From Streptomyces sp. F63 (GTDB taxonomy: Bacteria > Actinomycetota > Actinomycetes > Streptomycetales > Streptomycetaceae): DNA of 64,000 bases. Position 1 is the stretch's first letter; each line of letters begins with the position of its first letter. Below, one piece after another: positions 8,363 through 16,686 of this stretch. The notes below the pieces were generated by a model. It saw only the letters and a program-made list of their open reading frames with translations, made no database searches and was not told where the DNA came from. The stretch lies in assembly GCF_018070345.1 (NCBI RefSeq), contig NZ_JAGPXX010000022.1, positions 1-64,000 on the forward strand, in the 5' to 3' direction. The position numbers were made by a program, and so were the translations under genes.

Positions 8363-9824
8363 CTCTTCCTCCGGTGACGAGCAGAAGGGCGGCCACCGCG
8401 CTCAGCGCGGCGCAGGCCCAGAACACATGGGTGAAGCCGAGCCACTGGGCGACGGAGCCGGCGGTCATCCCGCCGAGGAAGCTGCCCGCCTTGAAGGAGG
8501 CCCCGTAGAGGGCGGAGGCGGCGCCGATCCGGTCGGACATGGCGTTCTGCAGGATGATCACGGGGATGCTGAGCACGATCGCCGTCCACAGCGCGTTGGG
8601 CACCTGGAGCAGCAGCAGGACCACCGGGGACCCGGTGAACGGCAGTGCGGCGAAGAACAGCGTGGCGCACACCGCCGCGACGGTCACCAGCCGCCACTTG
8701 CCGATCCGTTCGGCCCGGGCCCCCGTGTAGATCATGAGCGGGATCTCCAGGGCGGCGGCCAGCCCGAGGAGTACCCCGGCGAAGCCCTTGCCGAGCCCCA
8801 GGTCCTTGGTGACGAACAGGGCGATATTGATCTGGTAGACGCTGTTGACGGTCAGCATCAGCACGATGACGGCCATCAGGGACCGGACGCGGGGAGTGAG
8901 CCCGGAGAAGGCGTTGCGGGGCGGGGCGGGCACGGCGGCCACCGCCCCGGCCTGCTCCGGGACGACCGCCCCGGCCTGCTCCCGGACGACTCCCCCGGCC
9001 TGCTCGGGGCCGGTCATCCCGGCCTGCTCGGGAGCCGTCCGCTCCGTCCCGGCGGCGCTCTCCGCGGCCGTGCCCTCCGGCGCGCCCCCCGCCGGATTCC
9101 CCGCCGGATTCCCCGCCGGATTCCCCGCCGGGCTCCCGGCGGGGCCGGCGTGCGCGGCGCCGGCGCGCGCGGTGTCGCCGCCCACCGCGCCCCCGCCGCC
9201 CTCCGGCCGGGCCGCCGCCGTGTCCGGGAGCGCCGTGACGCACAGGGCGGCGGAGAGCAGGTAGCAGACCGCCGCGGCGAAGAACAGACTGGAGAAGCCG
9301 CGGGAGGAGATCAGATGGAAACCGAACGGCGGGCCGACGATCCAGGCCACCGACGTCACCGAACGCAGCGCCGAGTTGAAGAACGCGGCGTCCGTGCCCC
9401 GGCTGTCCGCGAACTCCCGCGTGTAGGCGAAGAGCTGCGAGAAGACGGCGCCGCCGATGCCGAAGAACAGGGCTCCCGCGACCAGCAGCGCGTAGTAGTC
9501 GCGCAGCAGCAGATAGGCGACCGCGCCGGCGGCCGAGCAGGCCGCGCACAGCGCGAGCAGGGAGCGGCGGTTCGACATCCGGTCGGACAGCGCTCCCACG
9601 ACCAGGTCGGAGAGGATCTCCGACGCCGCCCGCGCCGCGAAGAACAGCCCGATCATCAGCGGCGACACCCGCACCGCGTCGGACAGGAACAGGCTGGTGG
9701 AGGTGACGACCATGGCTCCGGCGACCCCGACCATGCCGGTGACGCCGATCAGGCTGTTGAGCGCGCCGTCCCTGAGGACGCCGGCGACGCGCGTCCTGGC
9801 GGTGGCGCTGGTGGTGGTGTGCAC
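8355..9824 (-). CDS. MFS exporter, sugar-efflux (SET)-like
   Basis: This 489-residue permease has two six-helix halves (about residues 20-200 and 312-485) separated by an unusually long cytosolic linker of about 110 residues. The N-half shows the MFS loop signature G-A-L-S-D-R-M-S-N-R-R (78-87). Overall layout and the SDxxVG..SDR region are like sugar-efflux (SetA) transporters; that subfamily call is inference. The GTG start at 9824 has AGGGAGAA just upstream. The linker contains three N-P-A-G repeats and several E-Q-A-G repeats encoded by DNA tandem repeats. Position between a monooxygenase and a GT-deacetylase suggests export of the operon product rather than sugar uptake. Confidence 0.9.
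   Translation of the reverse strand: MHTTTSATARTRVAGVLRDGALNSLIGVTGMVGVAGAMVVTSTSLFLSDAVRVSPLMIGLFFAARAASEILSDLVVGALSDRMSNRRSLLALCAACSAAGAVAYLLLRDYYALLVAGALFFGIGGAVFSQLFAYTREFADSRGTDAAFFNSALRSVTSVAWIVGPPFGFHLISSRGFSSLFFAAAVCYLLSAALCVTALPDTAAARPEGGGGAVGGDTARAGAAHAGPAGSPAGNPAGNPAGNPAGGAPEGTAAESAAGTERTAPEQAGMTGPEQAGGVVREQAGAVVPEQAGAVAAVPAPPRNAFSGLTPRVRSLMAVIVLMLTVNSVYQINIALFVTKDLGLGKGFAGVLLGLAAALEIPLMIYTGARAERIGKWRLVTVAAVCATLFFAALPFTGSPVVLLLLQVPNALWTAIVLSIPVIILQNAMSDRIGAASALYGASFKAGSFLGGMTAGSVAQWLGFTHVFWACAALSAVAALLLVTGGRDE
9090..9130. repeat. 12-bp tandem repeat inside the MFS linker
   Basis: About three copies of GCCGGATTCCCC (plus strand) encode the N-P-A-G repeats of the exporter's central loop. 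A second, more degenerate GC-rich repeat at about 8940-9035 encodes the E-Q-A-G series. Confidence 0.8.
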
Positions 9825-9846
9825 GCTTCTCCCTGGCGCGGGTCGG

Positions 9847-11535
9847 TCACGGGACGGGACTGCGGAACGCCTGCGGGCCTGGCCCGGGCGCGGCCGTCGG
9901 CAGCCGGGAGCGGCGCCGCTGCCGGTAGGGCAGCCAGGGCGGGAGCACACGGCCGTCGGGGACGAGCAGCGCGGCCTCGTAGTCCGTCCGGCCGATGTCC
10001 CCCGCGGCCAGCAGGCCGTCCCGGTCGGAGAGGGGGAGGGCGGCGAGGATCCGGTGCCGGAGGTGGTCCAGGTCGAACAGCCCGTCGTACGTCGCGGGGC
10101 GCGCCACGGCCGGGCCACCGGGGCGCAGCCGCGACGGCGCCACCGTGCCCGACACCAGCCGCCAGTAGGCGGCGAAGGACGTGCGCGGATCGGGGAGGGT
10201 GCCCGCGGCGAGCCCGATGCGGATGGTCTCCAGCCAGCAGTCGAGGTAGCGCCGGTCGTCCGGCCGGCCCGGGTGCCGCGCGCACCAGGCGGCCATCGCC
10301 TCGGCGTCCGGCAGCGCGGCCCGCCCCGCGAACACGGCCAGGGCCCAGGCGGCGATGGTCTCGAAGTAGGGGCAGGCGGTGCCGAACCCCTCCGTGCCCA
10401 CCGGGGTGTTGATGACGGCGAGCGTCGGGTCGTGCCGGTAGAAGTGGTGCTCGTAGAGGTCCTCGCGGCGGAAGCCCTCGATGAAGCCGTAGTCCGGCAT
10501 GCCGTAACCCAGGCACAGCACGACGTCGTCGTAGGATTCCTCGCTGCCGTCGGCCAGCACCGCGGCGCCGCCGGGCGTGAACCGCTCGAACGCCGGGCGG
10601 ACCGTGATCCGGCCCCGGTGGACCCGCGGAACCGCCTTCTCGTTCACCTGCACGGCGCCGTGGAAGCCGTCCGCCGGCAGCAGGCCCGTCTCCCGGTACA
10701 TCGCCATGTACTCGGGCAGCAGTTCGCCCAGCCAGGCCAGATAGTCCCGGTAGGGCATCTCCTCCAGCGCGACCCGGCCGGCGTACGAGAAGAGCGCGTC
10801 GTTGTAGACACCCCCGCAGTCGCGCGGCAGGAACAGGGCCCGCCCGCGCACCGACCAGTCCACCCGCGCACTGGTGTCCGACAGTTCGGCGGCGATGTCC
10901 GCGCCGCTCACCCCGCCGCCGACCACCAGCACCCGGCGCCCGGCGAAGTCCGCCGCGCCTCGGTACGACTTCGGTGTCCGGACCCGGACCGGCGCGGCCG
11001 GGTCCGGCAGGCTCTCCGGCAGCCGGGGCTCCCACAGTTCGCCGCTCGCGACCATCACCGCGTCGAAGACCTCGCTGCTCCCGCGGGCCCCGGCGGCCTC
11101 CTGCTCCGGGCCTTCCCGGCGGGCGGTGACCCGCCACCCGTCCGCCTCCCGCGCCACCCGGACCACCCGGTGGCCGAAGCGGCAGACCGGCAGCACCCCG
11201 AACGCCTCGGCGTAGGAGCGGAGATAGGCGTGCATCTGCGGGAGCGTGGGGAAGTCGTCCACACCGCGGGGCGGGAAGTCGGAGAACGGGAAGCTCATCC
11301 GCGAGCTCTGCATCCGCACCCCGGGGTAGGCGCCGCCGGAGGCCGGGTCCCAGATCCCGCCCAGATCGGCGTTCTTCTCGTAGACCACCACCTCGTGGCC
11401 CTCGGCCAGCGCCTGCTTGGCGCTGGTGAGACCGGCCGGCCCCGCTCCGATGACTGCGATCCGCGTGCGTCTCCTGGCGCGGGGGAGCGACGCGGCACGG
11501 GGCGGGACCGGCCGGGGTCCGGGTGAGGGCGACAT
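9847..11535 (-). CDS. flavin-dependent monooxygenase (class B FMO/BVMO-like)
   Basis: A 562-residue NAD(P)H- and FAD-dependent monooxygenase. The FAD Rossmann motif G-A-G-P-A-G is at 30-35, the conserved turn G-G-I-W-D at 59-63 and the NADPH motif G-G-G-V-S-G at 206-211. Class B enzymes oxygenate N, S or carbonyl groups. The usual FxGxxxH fingerprint just before the second Rossmann motif is altered: the region reads T-P-K-S-Y-R-G-A-A-D-F, with Lys where the His is expected, so activity should not be assumed. ATG start with CCGGAGA about 10 nt upstream. It lies 24 bp after the radical SAM gene and 22 bp before the exporter. A role in oxidising the operon product is likely but not shown. Confidence 0.88.
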   Translation of the reverse strand: MSPSPGPRPVPPRAASLPRARRRTRIAVIGAGPAGLTSAKQALAEGHEVVVYEKNADLGGIWDPASGGAYPGVRMQSSRMSFPFSDFPPRGVDDFPTLPQMHAYLRSYAEAFGVLPVCRFGHRVVRVAREADGWRVTARREGPEQEAAGARGSSEVFDAVMVASGELWEPRLPESLPDPAAPVRVRTPKSYRGAADFAGRRVLVVGGGVSGADIAAELSDTSARVDWSVRGRALFLPRDCGGVYNDALFSYAGRVALEEMPYRDYLAWLGELLPEYMAMYRETGLLPADGFHGAVQVNEKAVPRVHRGRITVRPAFERFTPGGAAVLADGSEESYDDVVLCLGYGMPDYGFIEGFRREDLYEHHFYRHDPTLAVINTPVGTEGFGTACPYFETIAAWALAVFAGRAALPDAEAMAAWCARHPGRPDDRRYLDCWLETIRIGLAAGTLPDPRTSFAAYWRLVSGTVAPSRLRPGGPAVARPATYDGLFDLDHLRHRILAALPLSDRDGLLAAGDIGRTDYEAALLVPDGRVLPPWLPYRQRRRSRLPTAAPGPGPQAFRSPVP

Positions 11536-11559
11536 GGCGTGGGGGTCTCCGGTGGGCCG

Positions 11560-12771
11560 TCAGATGAAGGGGTCGAAGTCGTCGACGGGCTCGGGCGGTT
11601 CGCGGTGCCGCAAGCCGCTGATCTCGACGTTGACGGGGTGCCGCGCGCAGTGGAAGCGGCAGTCCTCGCGCGGGTCGATGACGGTGGTGTCGGCGCGGGC
11701 CCACATCTCCCCGAACGGCATCTCCGCGATGTCGCCCAGCTTCCCCTTCTCGTGGCCCCGGTGGTACGGGCAGATGTAGACGCCGCCGGGGGTGACCGTG
11801 GTGCGCAGCTCGGCGACCGGGCAGGCCGCGTACTCCTTCTTCTGCACCGGGTCCGCACCGGACCGGACGGCCAGCCAGTTGGAGGACCTCAGCAGCCGGA
11901 ACGAGCCGTCCTCCAGCTTGCGCAGCCGGGACCACTGCTCCTCGACGAGCTCGGTGTGCTCGGCGGCCTGGTTGACGGTGAAGTGGTCGGCGTCGAGCAT
12001 CGCCTTGAGCTCGAAGTAGTCGCAGCCGATGTCCTTGGCGAGCTCGCCCGCCTGCTGCACCTCGGGGTAGTTGGTGGCCGTCAGCCGCCCCTGCCCGTCG
12101 AAGCGCTGCATCAGCAGGAACGAGTAGCCGAGCCGCCCGGCCTTGCGTTCGGCCAGCCGCCGCATGTCCGCGATGATCTGCGGGAACACACTGGACTTGC
12201 GGCGGCTGGGCCGGAAGACGTCGTACGTCCCGGGGGTGGCCGCGTCCAGGGAGACGCGGACCCAGGAGAGCATGGACGCCAGCTCGTCGAGATAGCGGCC
12301 GATCAGCGTGCCGTTGGTGACCAGCCCGATGCGGATGTTTGCGCCGTGCAGCACCTCGATGACGGTCCCGATGGAACGGTGCATCAGCGGTTCGCCGCCG
12401 CCGATCAGGATCACCGCCCGCACCCCGGAACCGGCCAGTTCGTGCGCCAGTTCGGTGATCCGGTCCCGGGAGAACTGCCCCTGGTTGAGCCCCCCCGAGC
12501 TGATGCACTCGGGGCAGGCGAGATCGCACAGGGTCGTGGGATCCAGATCGACGACCAGCGGCCATCTCAGCCGCCGGCCCCGCGCGACCTCCCGCACCGC
12601 CGGCAGCACCGAGCGCTGGTACAGCTTGCCGACGAGGTCGAGCTTGCGGCCGACGTCGGCCGCTCCCAGGTCTCCCGGTAACTCCGGTAACCCCGGTGAC
12701 TTCGGTAACCCCGGTGACTCCGGTAACCCCGGTAACCCCGGTGACTCCGGTTGTCCGTCCGTTCCGTACAC
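11560..12771 (-). CDS. radical SAM protein with SPASM-type C-terminus
   Basis: This 403-residue protein has the CX3CX2C [4Fe-4S]/SAM site C-D-L-A-C-P-E-C (Cys82, 86, 89), the G-G-G-E-P motif at 124-128 and a C-terminal cysteine set (317, 334, 371, 375) in a SPASM-like arrangement with P-G-G-V-Y-I-C-P at 328-335. Such enzymes perform radical chemistry on peptides or sugars. The first 36 residues are repeats of GLPESP/GLPKSP encoded by a minisatellite, unlike the family core, which begins near residue 37. The GTG start at 12771 follows GGGGGA, 36 bp after the GH1 gene. No RiPP precursor ORF lies next to it, so a sugar or small-molecule substrate is my preferred inference. Confidence 0.9.
   Translation of the reverse strand: MYGTDGQPESPGLPGLPESPGLPKSPGLPELPGDLGAADVGRKLDLVGKLYQRSVLPAVREVARGRRLRWPLVVDLDPTTLCDLACPECISSGGLNQGQFSRDRITELAHELAGSGVRAVILIGGGEPLMHRSIGTVIEVLHGANIRIGLVTNGTLIGRYLDELASMLSWVRVSLDAATPGTYDVFRPSRRKSSVFPQIIADMRRLAERKAGRLGYSFLLMQRFDGQGRLTATNYPEVQQAGELAKDIGCDYFELKAMLDADHFTVNQAAEHTELVEEQWSRLRKLEDGSFRLLRSSNWLAVRSGADPVQKKEYAACPVAELRTTVTPGGVYICPYHRGHEKGKLGDIAEMPFGEMWARADTTVIDPREDCRFHCARHPVNVEISGLRHREPPEPVDDFDPFI
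12674..12753. repeat. GGTAACCCC/GGTGACTCC minisatellite
   Basis: Roughly nine copies of a 9-bp unit (CGGTAACCC or CGGTGACTC variants) fill this stretch and encode the Gly-Leu-Pro-Glu/Lys-Ser-Pro repeats at the N-terminus of the radical SAM protein. There are no spacers, so it is not a CRISPR array. Confidence 0.9.
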
Positions 12772-12807
12772 GGGTCCCCCGTTCAGGTGCCGCCTGCTGG
12801 TGGTGGG

Positions 12808-14241
12808 TCAGCCGTTCCCGTCGCCGGAGAGGCCGTTGCGCAGGGCCACCCCGCCGTACCAGAAGGCGCTGTCCTTGGGCGTGCGCAGCTGGCTGTCGAA
12901 GTCGACGTGCACGATGCCGAAGCGCTTGGCGTAGCCCTCGGCCCACTCGAAGTTGTCGAGGAGCGACCAGAGGAAGTAGCCGCGCACGTCCACGCCGTTC
13001 GTGATGGCCTGCTGCGTGGCCCGCAGATGTGCGTCGACGTAGGCGATGCGGTCGGCGTCGTGGACCTTGCCGTCGGGCGTGACCGGGTCGTCGTAGGCGG
13101 CACCGTTCTCGGTGATCATGATCTTGATGCCGGGGTAGTCGCCGTTGATCCGCTCCAGCATGGTGCGGAGCCCCTGGGCGTCGATCTCCCAGCCGATGTC
13201 CGTCAGCGGCCGGCCGCAGGACAGGAACCGCACGTCCTCCGCGCCGGGCCAGCAGGATCCCGGGCCCTCGGCGGGCTCGCCGCCGCCCGCCACGTGGTAG
13301 GAGGTGTAGTAGTTGACGCCGAGGAAGTCGATCGGCGCCCCGATCAGCGCCTCGTCGCCCTCCAGGATGTGCTCCGTGCCGCAGACCCGCTCCAGGTGCG
13401 CCCGGATGTCGGCCGGGTAGCCGCCCTGCATCACCGGGTCGAGGAAGAGGCGGTTCTGCAGGATGTCGATGCGGCGCGCCGCGTCGAGGTCGGCCGGGGC
13501 GTCCGAGGCGGAGGACACCGGGTAGAAGTTGAGGGTGGTGCCGATCTCCACGGGCCCGGGCGCCGCGGCGCGCAGCGCCGGGACGGCCAGGCCGTGGGCG
13601 AGCAGCAGATGGTGGGCGGCGCGCAGCGAGGCCGGCGGGTCCTGGACGCCCGGGGCGTGCTTGCCCTCCCCGTAGCCGAGGAAGGCCGCGCACCAGGGCT
13701 CGTTGAGCGTGGTCCACAGCTTGACCCGGTCCCCGAGCGCCTCGCGCATGATCCCGGCGTACTCGGCGAAGCGGTAGGCCGTGTCCCGGCTGAGCCAGCC
13801 GCCCTTGTCCTCCAGGGCCTGCGGGAGGTCCCAGTGGTAGAGGGTGACCGCCGGCTCGATGCCGCGCTCCAGCAGCGAGTCCACCAGGCGCCGGTAGAAG
13901 TCGAGGCCCCGGGCGTTCGCCGGGCCGGAGCCGTCCGCCTGGATCCGGGGCCACGAGACCGAGAACCGGTAGGCGCCGAGTCCGAGTTCGGACATCAGGG
14001 CGACGTCCTCGGGGTAGCGGTGATAGTGGTCCGCGGCCACGTCGCCGGTGTCGCCGCCGACGACCCGTCCGGGGGTATGCGCGAAGGTGTCCCAGATGGA
14101 CTGTCCGCGGCCGTCCGCGTCCGCGGCGCCCTCGATCTGGTAGGCGGAAGTGGCCACACCCCAGAGGAAGCCGGTCGGGAAGGCGGCGACCCGAGGCTCC
14201 GCCTCGGGTGCCACAGCGGTCTGTTCATCCTGCATTGTCAC
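12808..14241 (-). CDS. GH1 beta-glucosidase, first gene of the leftward CebR-box operon
   Basis: A complete 477-residue GH1 enzyme. The acid/base Glu181 is in T-L-N-E-P-W and the nucleophile Glu378 is in I-T-E-N-G; the N-terminal G-V-A-T-S-A-Y-Q-I-E-G sugar-binding motif is at 28-38. It should hydrolyse cellobiose and short cello-oligosaccharides in the cytosol, as no signal peptide is present. Two CebR boxes lie 57 and 140 bp upstream of its ATG, so it should be induced by cello-oligosaccharides and carry the downstream radical SAM, monooxygenase, exporter, GT-deacetylase and GH3 genes with it. It is one of three GH1 paralogues in this window. Hydrolysis of an operon-specific glucoside is an alternative to simple catabolism. 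Confidence 0.95.
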   Translation of the reverse strand: MTMQDEQTAVAPEAEPRVAAFPTGFLWGVATSAYQIEGAADADGRGQSIWDTFAHTPGRVVGGDTGDVAADHYHRYPEDVALMSELGLGAYRFSVSWPRIQADGSGPANARGLDFYRRLVDSLLERGIEPAVTLYHWDLPQALEDKGGWLSRDTAYRFAEYAGIMREALGDRVKLWTTLNEPWCAAFLGYGEGKHAPGVQDPPASLRAAHHLLLAHGLAVPALRAAAPGPVEIGTTLNFYPVSSASDAPADLDAARRIDILQNRLFLDPVMQGGYPADIRAHLERVCGTEHILEGDEALIGAPIDFLGVNYYTSYHVAGGGEPAEGPGSCWPGAEDVRFLSCGRPLTDIGWEIDAQGLRTMLERINGDYPGIKIMITENGAAYDDPVTPDGKVHDADRIAYVDAHLRATQQAITNGVDVRGYFLWSLLDNFEWAEGYAKRFGIVHVDFDSQLRTPKDSAFWYGGVALRNGLSGDGNG

Positions 14242-14297
14242 GTCCGGACCTCTTCAACAACTGTCGAATACGGCTCGCAGCGCACCTGCGAAGCGAG

Positions 14298-14311
14298 TGG
14301 GAGCGTTCCCA
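14298..14311. promoter_or_regulatory. CebR box (one mismatch), proximal
   Basis: TGGGAGCGTTCCCA matches the known CebR operator TGGGAGCGCTCCCA at 13 of 14 positions. It lies 57 bp upstream of the GH1 start, probably downstream of the transcription start, as a second operator or roadblock for the leftward operon. Confidence 0.85.
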
Positions 14312-14380
14312 AAATCGGGCGGAAAACGGCCGCCCGGCCGGCCTGGACCGCAGCGGGTGGGCGAGTAGCGGAAGAATCTC

Positions 14381-14394
14381 TGGGAGCGCTCCCA
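14381..14394. promoter_or_regulatory. CebR box (perfect), distal to leftward operon
   Basis: A perfect 14-bp TGGGAGCGCTCCCA palindrome 140 bp upstream of the GH1 gene. It directly follows a candidate minus-strand promoter, so CebR bound here would block transcription initiation of the operon. Confidence 0.92.
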
Positions 14395-14395
14395 C

Positions 14396-14425
14396 AAATG
14401 TGGCGGAGCGGATAGCCGGTGTCAA
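14396..14425 (-). promoter_or_regulatory. candidate promoter of the leftward operon
   Basis: On the minus strand TTGACA (14425-14420) is followed after about 17-18 nt by CACATT, a weak -10, and then immediately by the perfect CebR box. The -35 is exact but the -10 is poor, so this is tentative. The rest of 14426-14931 shows no gene or clear structure. Confidence 0.4.
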
Positions 14426-14931
14426 GATTTCAACGCGCTGCGCTCCGCCGCGCCGGGGGCGTGCGGACGCAACCCCGGCAGTCGGTCGTGCGCCCGTGAC
14501 CTGCCGTTTTCCTCGCCCGCCGGTGTGTGCGAGCAGCAATTCCCCGGAAAGAAAAGCCCACCGCCGCCACCGGCCGCGCCCGTCCCGGCCGCGTCTCCCG
14601 CCCCGCCCGGCCCGGGAGCACCCGGCCGCCGGGGCGGCGGGCACGGCGCCGGTCCGGCCGCCGACGGACCGGCCGGTGCTTTCAACAAATGAATCGCACC
14701 CCTCCGCTCCCGCCCGGCTCGGGCGCCGCCTCCCCGCCCGGGGTTCCGCGGGCCGAAGCGGCGGGCGTGCCGGGGCGGCGGGCGTGCCCGGGGGGGGGCG
14801 AGGCCGCGCCCCGGGCCGGGCCGGGTCCGTGCCGGAGCGCACGGCTTCCCCGTCCCGTCCCCTCCCTCCCCGCGCGCCGTGCGCCGCCGCCCGGGCGCGC
14901 GGTGCCCCCGGCCGGAGCCGCGCCGGAGCCG

Positions 14932-15960
14932 CTACGCGGAGTCCCGGCGCACCAGCCGCGTCCCCAGCACCACATGCCGCTTCGCCGTCGTGCGGGAGCC
15001 GATCTCCTCCACCAGGACGCGCGCCATCGCCCGCCCCATCTCCTCGATCGGCTGCCGCACCGTCGTCAGCGGCGGATCGGTGTGCCGGGCGATCGCCGAG
15101 TCGTCGAAGCCGACCAGGGCGACGTCCTCCGGCACCCGCCGCCCGGCCGCCCGCAGGGCGCCCAGCGCACCGGCGGCCATCACGTCCGACGCCGCGAACA
15201 CGGCGTCCAGCCGCGGCTCCCGTGCCAGCAGTTCCGCCATCGCCCGCCGCCCTCCGCTCTCGGTGAAGTCGGACTCCGCCACGAGATGCCCGTCGCTCCC
15301 CATCCCCGCGGCCCGCAGGGCCTGCCGGTATCCGTCCAGCCGGCACTGGGCGACGTACATGTCGAGCGCGCCCGTGATGGTGGCGATCCTGCGCCGCCCG
15401 CCGGCCAGCAGATGCGCGACGGCGGACCGTGCTCCGCCGACGTTGTCGGAGTCCACGTACGACACCGACTCCAGATCGGAGCGCCGCCCGCTGAGCACGG
15501 CCGGCAGCCCCAGGTCCTCCAGCAGGTCCGGCAGCGGATCGTGCTCGTGCACCGAGACGACGAGCACGCCGTCGACCCGCTGCGCGCGCAGATACTGCGC
15601 GAACCGCTGCCGCTCCTTCGTCGTGCGGATCAGCGTCAGCAGCAACTGCATCTCCGTCTCGGCGAGTTCCGCGCCGACTCCCCGCACGATGTCGGAGAAG
15701 TACGGCTCGGCGAAGAGCTTGGTCTCCGCTTCCGGCACGACCAGGGCGATCGCGTCGGTGCGATGTCCCGCGAGCGCCCGCGCCGCCCGGTTCGGCACGT
15801 AGCCGAGCTCGGCCACGGCCTGTTCGACCGCGGCCTTGGTCTGGTCGCTGACCCGCAGTGAGCCGTTGATCACCCGGGACACCGTCCCCCGGCCGACTCC
15901 CGCTCGCGCGGCGACTTCCTCCAGTGTCGGCTGCCGGCTCCGCCGTCCGTTCACCGCCAT
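14932..15960 (-). CDS. cebR: LacI-family repressor CebR-type
   Basis: A 342-residue LacI/GalR regulator. The N-terminal helix-turn-helix is clear (T-L-E-E-V-A-A-R-A-G-V then V-S-R-V-I-N-G), followed by a periplasmic-binding-protein-like effector domain. Identification as CebR rests on its place divergent to cebEFG and on four copies of the known CebR operator in this window. CebR proteins of streptomycetes are released by cellobiose or cellotriose. ATG start at 15960 with GGGGAGG 4 nt upstream; the open frame continues much further upstream without a DNA-binding domain. A CebR box 130 bp upstream predicts autoregulation. Unusually, it reads toward the leftward operon rather than away from it. 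Confidence 0.92.
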   Translation of the reverse strand: MAVNGRRSRQPTLEEVAARAGVGRGTVSRVINGSLRVSDQTKAAVEQAVAELGYVPNRAARALAGHRTDAIALVVPEAETKLFAEPYFSDIVRGVGAELAETEMQLLLTLIRTTKERQRFAQYLRAQRVDGVLVVSVHEHDPLPDLLEDLGLPAVLSGRRSDLESVSYVDSDNVGGARSAVAHLLAGGRRRIATITGALDMYVAQCRLDGYRQALRAAGMGSDGHLVAESDFTESGGRRAMAELLAREPRLDAVFAASDVMAAGALGALRAAGRRVPEDVALVGFDDSAIARHTDPPLTTVRQPIEEMGRAMARVLVEEIGSRTTAKRHVVLGTRLVRRDSA

Positions 15961-16089
15961 CAGGCCTCCCCACCGTCGGCCCTGTCCGGGCCGCCCCGAC
16001 GGGTCGTGCGGGGAGGCCGGCAGTGCCGGTTCGGGCCGTCTCCGGCCACTCGTTCGGACCGGCGCCCGGCCCGATCCCGCCCCACCCTT

Positions 16090-16103
16090 TGGGAGCGCTC
16101 CCA
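16090..16103. promoter_or_regulatory. CebR box (perfect), upstream of cebR
   Basis: Perfect TGGGAGCGCTCCCA 130 bp upstream of the cebR start codon, consistent with autoregulation by its product. Confidence 0.9.
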
Positions 16104-16406
16104 TGCTATCCGAGCCGCTGGGGCGTACACGCGTCGCCCCAGTCACTCCCGCGCCGGTGCCGGGGGTGGTTCCACGCCGCGGCCGCCGGGCTCCGCCTCG
16201 TCCCGCCGCGGCGGCCCCGCCGCCCCGGCGCTGCCGTCCTCCCTTCGGGAAGTGATGGGCCCTCATGCGGCAACGGCGCCGGTCCGCGTGGCGGTTGAGG
16301 TCTCGCGGCCGCCCGTGCACCCCTCCCCGCCTGCCCCTACGTCCGCCCTTTCGCGGCTCCGGGTGGCCGTTAGGACACATGCGCACAACGAAACCGTATT
16401 CACGTC

Positions 16407-16436
16407 TTGACACTTTCCCGCTGAGGCGCAAACCTT
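16407..16436 (+). promoter_or_regulatory. candidate cebE promoter
   Basis: TTGACA at 16407-16412 is an exact -35 hexamer; about 18 nt later lies AACCTT, a weak -10. The CebR box begins 40 nt after the -35, over the expected start of transcription. The leader to cebE would be about 220 nt. Tentative because the -10 is poor. Confidence 0.4.
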
Positions 16437-16451
16437 CGGGCATGGCACGAG

Positions 16452-16465
16452 TGGGAGCGCTCCCA
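16452..16465. promoter_or_regulatory. CebR box (perfect), upstream of cebE
   Basis: Perfect TGGGAGCGCTCCCA 222 bp upstream of cebE and just downstream of the candidate promoter; expected to repress the importer operon when cello-oligosaccharides are absent. Confidence 0.92.
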
Positions 16466-16686
16466 CCCCTCGCCAGGCGGAGTCGGGCCTTCCGGGGGAG
16501 GTCCGTACTCGGCAGCGCCCAGCACCACCAGGGCCGCCGGTCCGGAAGGGACCCGAACCGGCCGGTCAAGCCCCCTCACGGTCCGGCCCGGCCGGCGTCC
16601 CGGCGGCGCGCGTGCCGCCCCGGCCGCCCCGGTGCGGACCGTCCCGTGGCATCAGCCCAGAGATCCACCTGGACAAGGAGAGTGGA

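Noticed and set aside
12674..12753. CRISPR-like array
   Set aside because: The units are 9 bp and directly adjacent with no unique spacers, and they lie in frame within the radical SAM gene.
11536..12807. RiPP precursor next to the radical SAM gene
   Set aside because: The gaps on both sides are only 24-36 bp and no small peptide ORF with a ribosome binding site is present.
9749..13954. 1401-codon open frame on the minus strand
   Set aside because: It crosses the exporter, monooxygenase, radical SAM and GH1 genes in another frame with Arg/Pro/Gly-rich composition; it is a GC-bias shadow.
14426..14931. small genes between cebR and the leftward operon
   Set aside because: The open frames are Arg/Pro-rich, lack ribosome binding sites and match no family.
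14298..16465. thaxtomin-type virulence locus
   Set aside because: CebR control is shared, but no nonribosomal synthetase, nitric oxide synthase or TxtR-like regulator occurs in the window.
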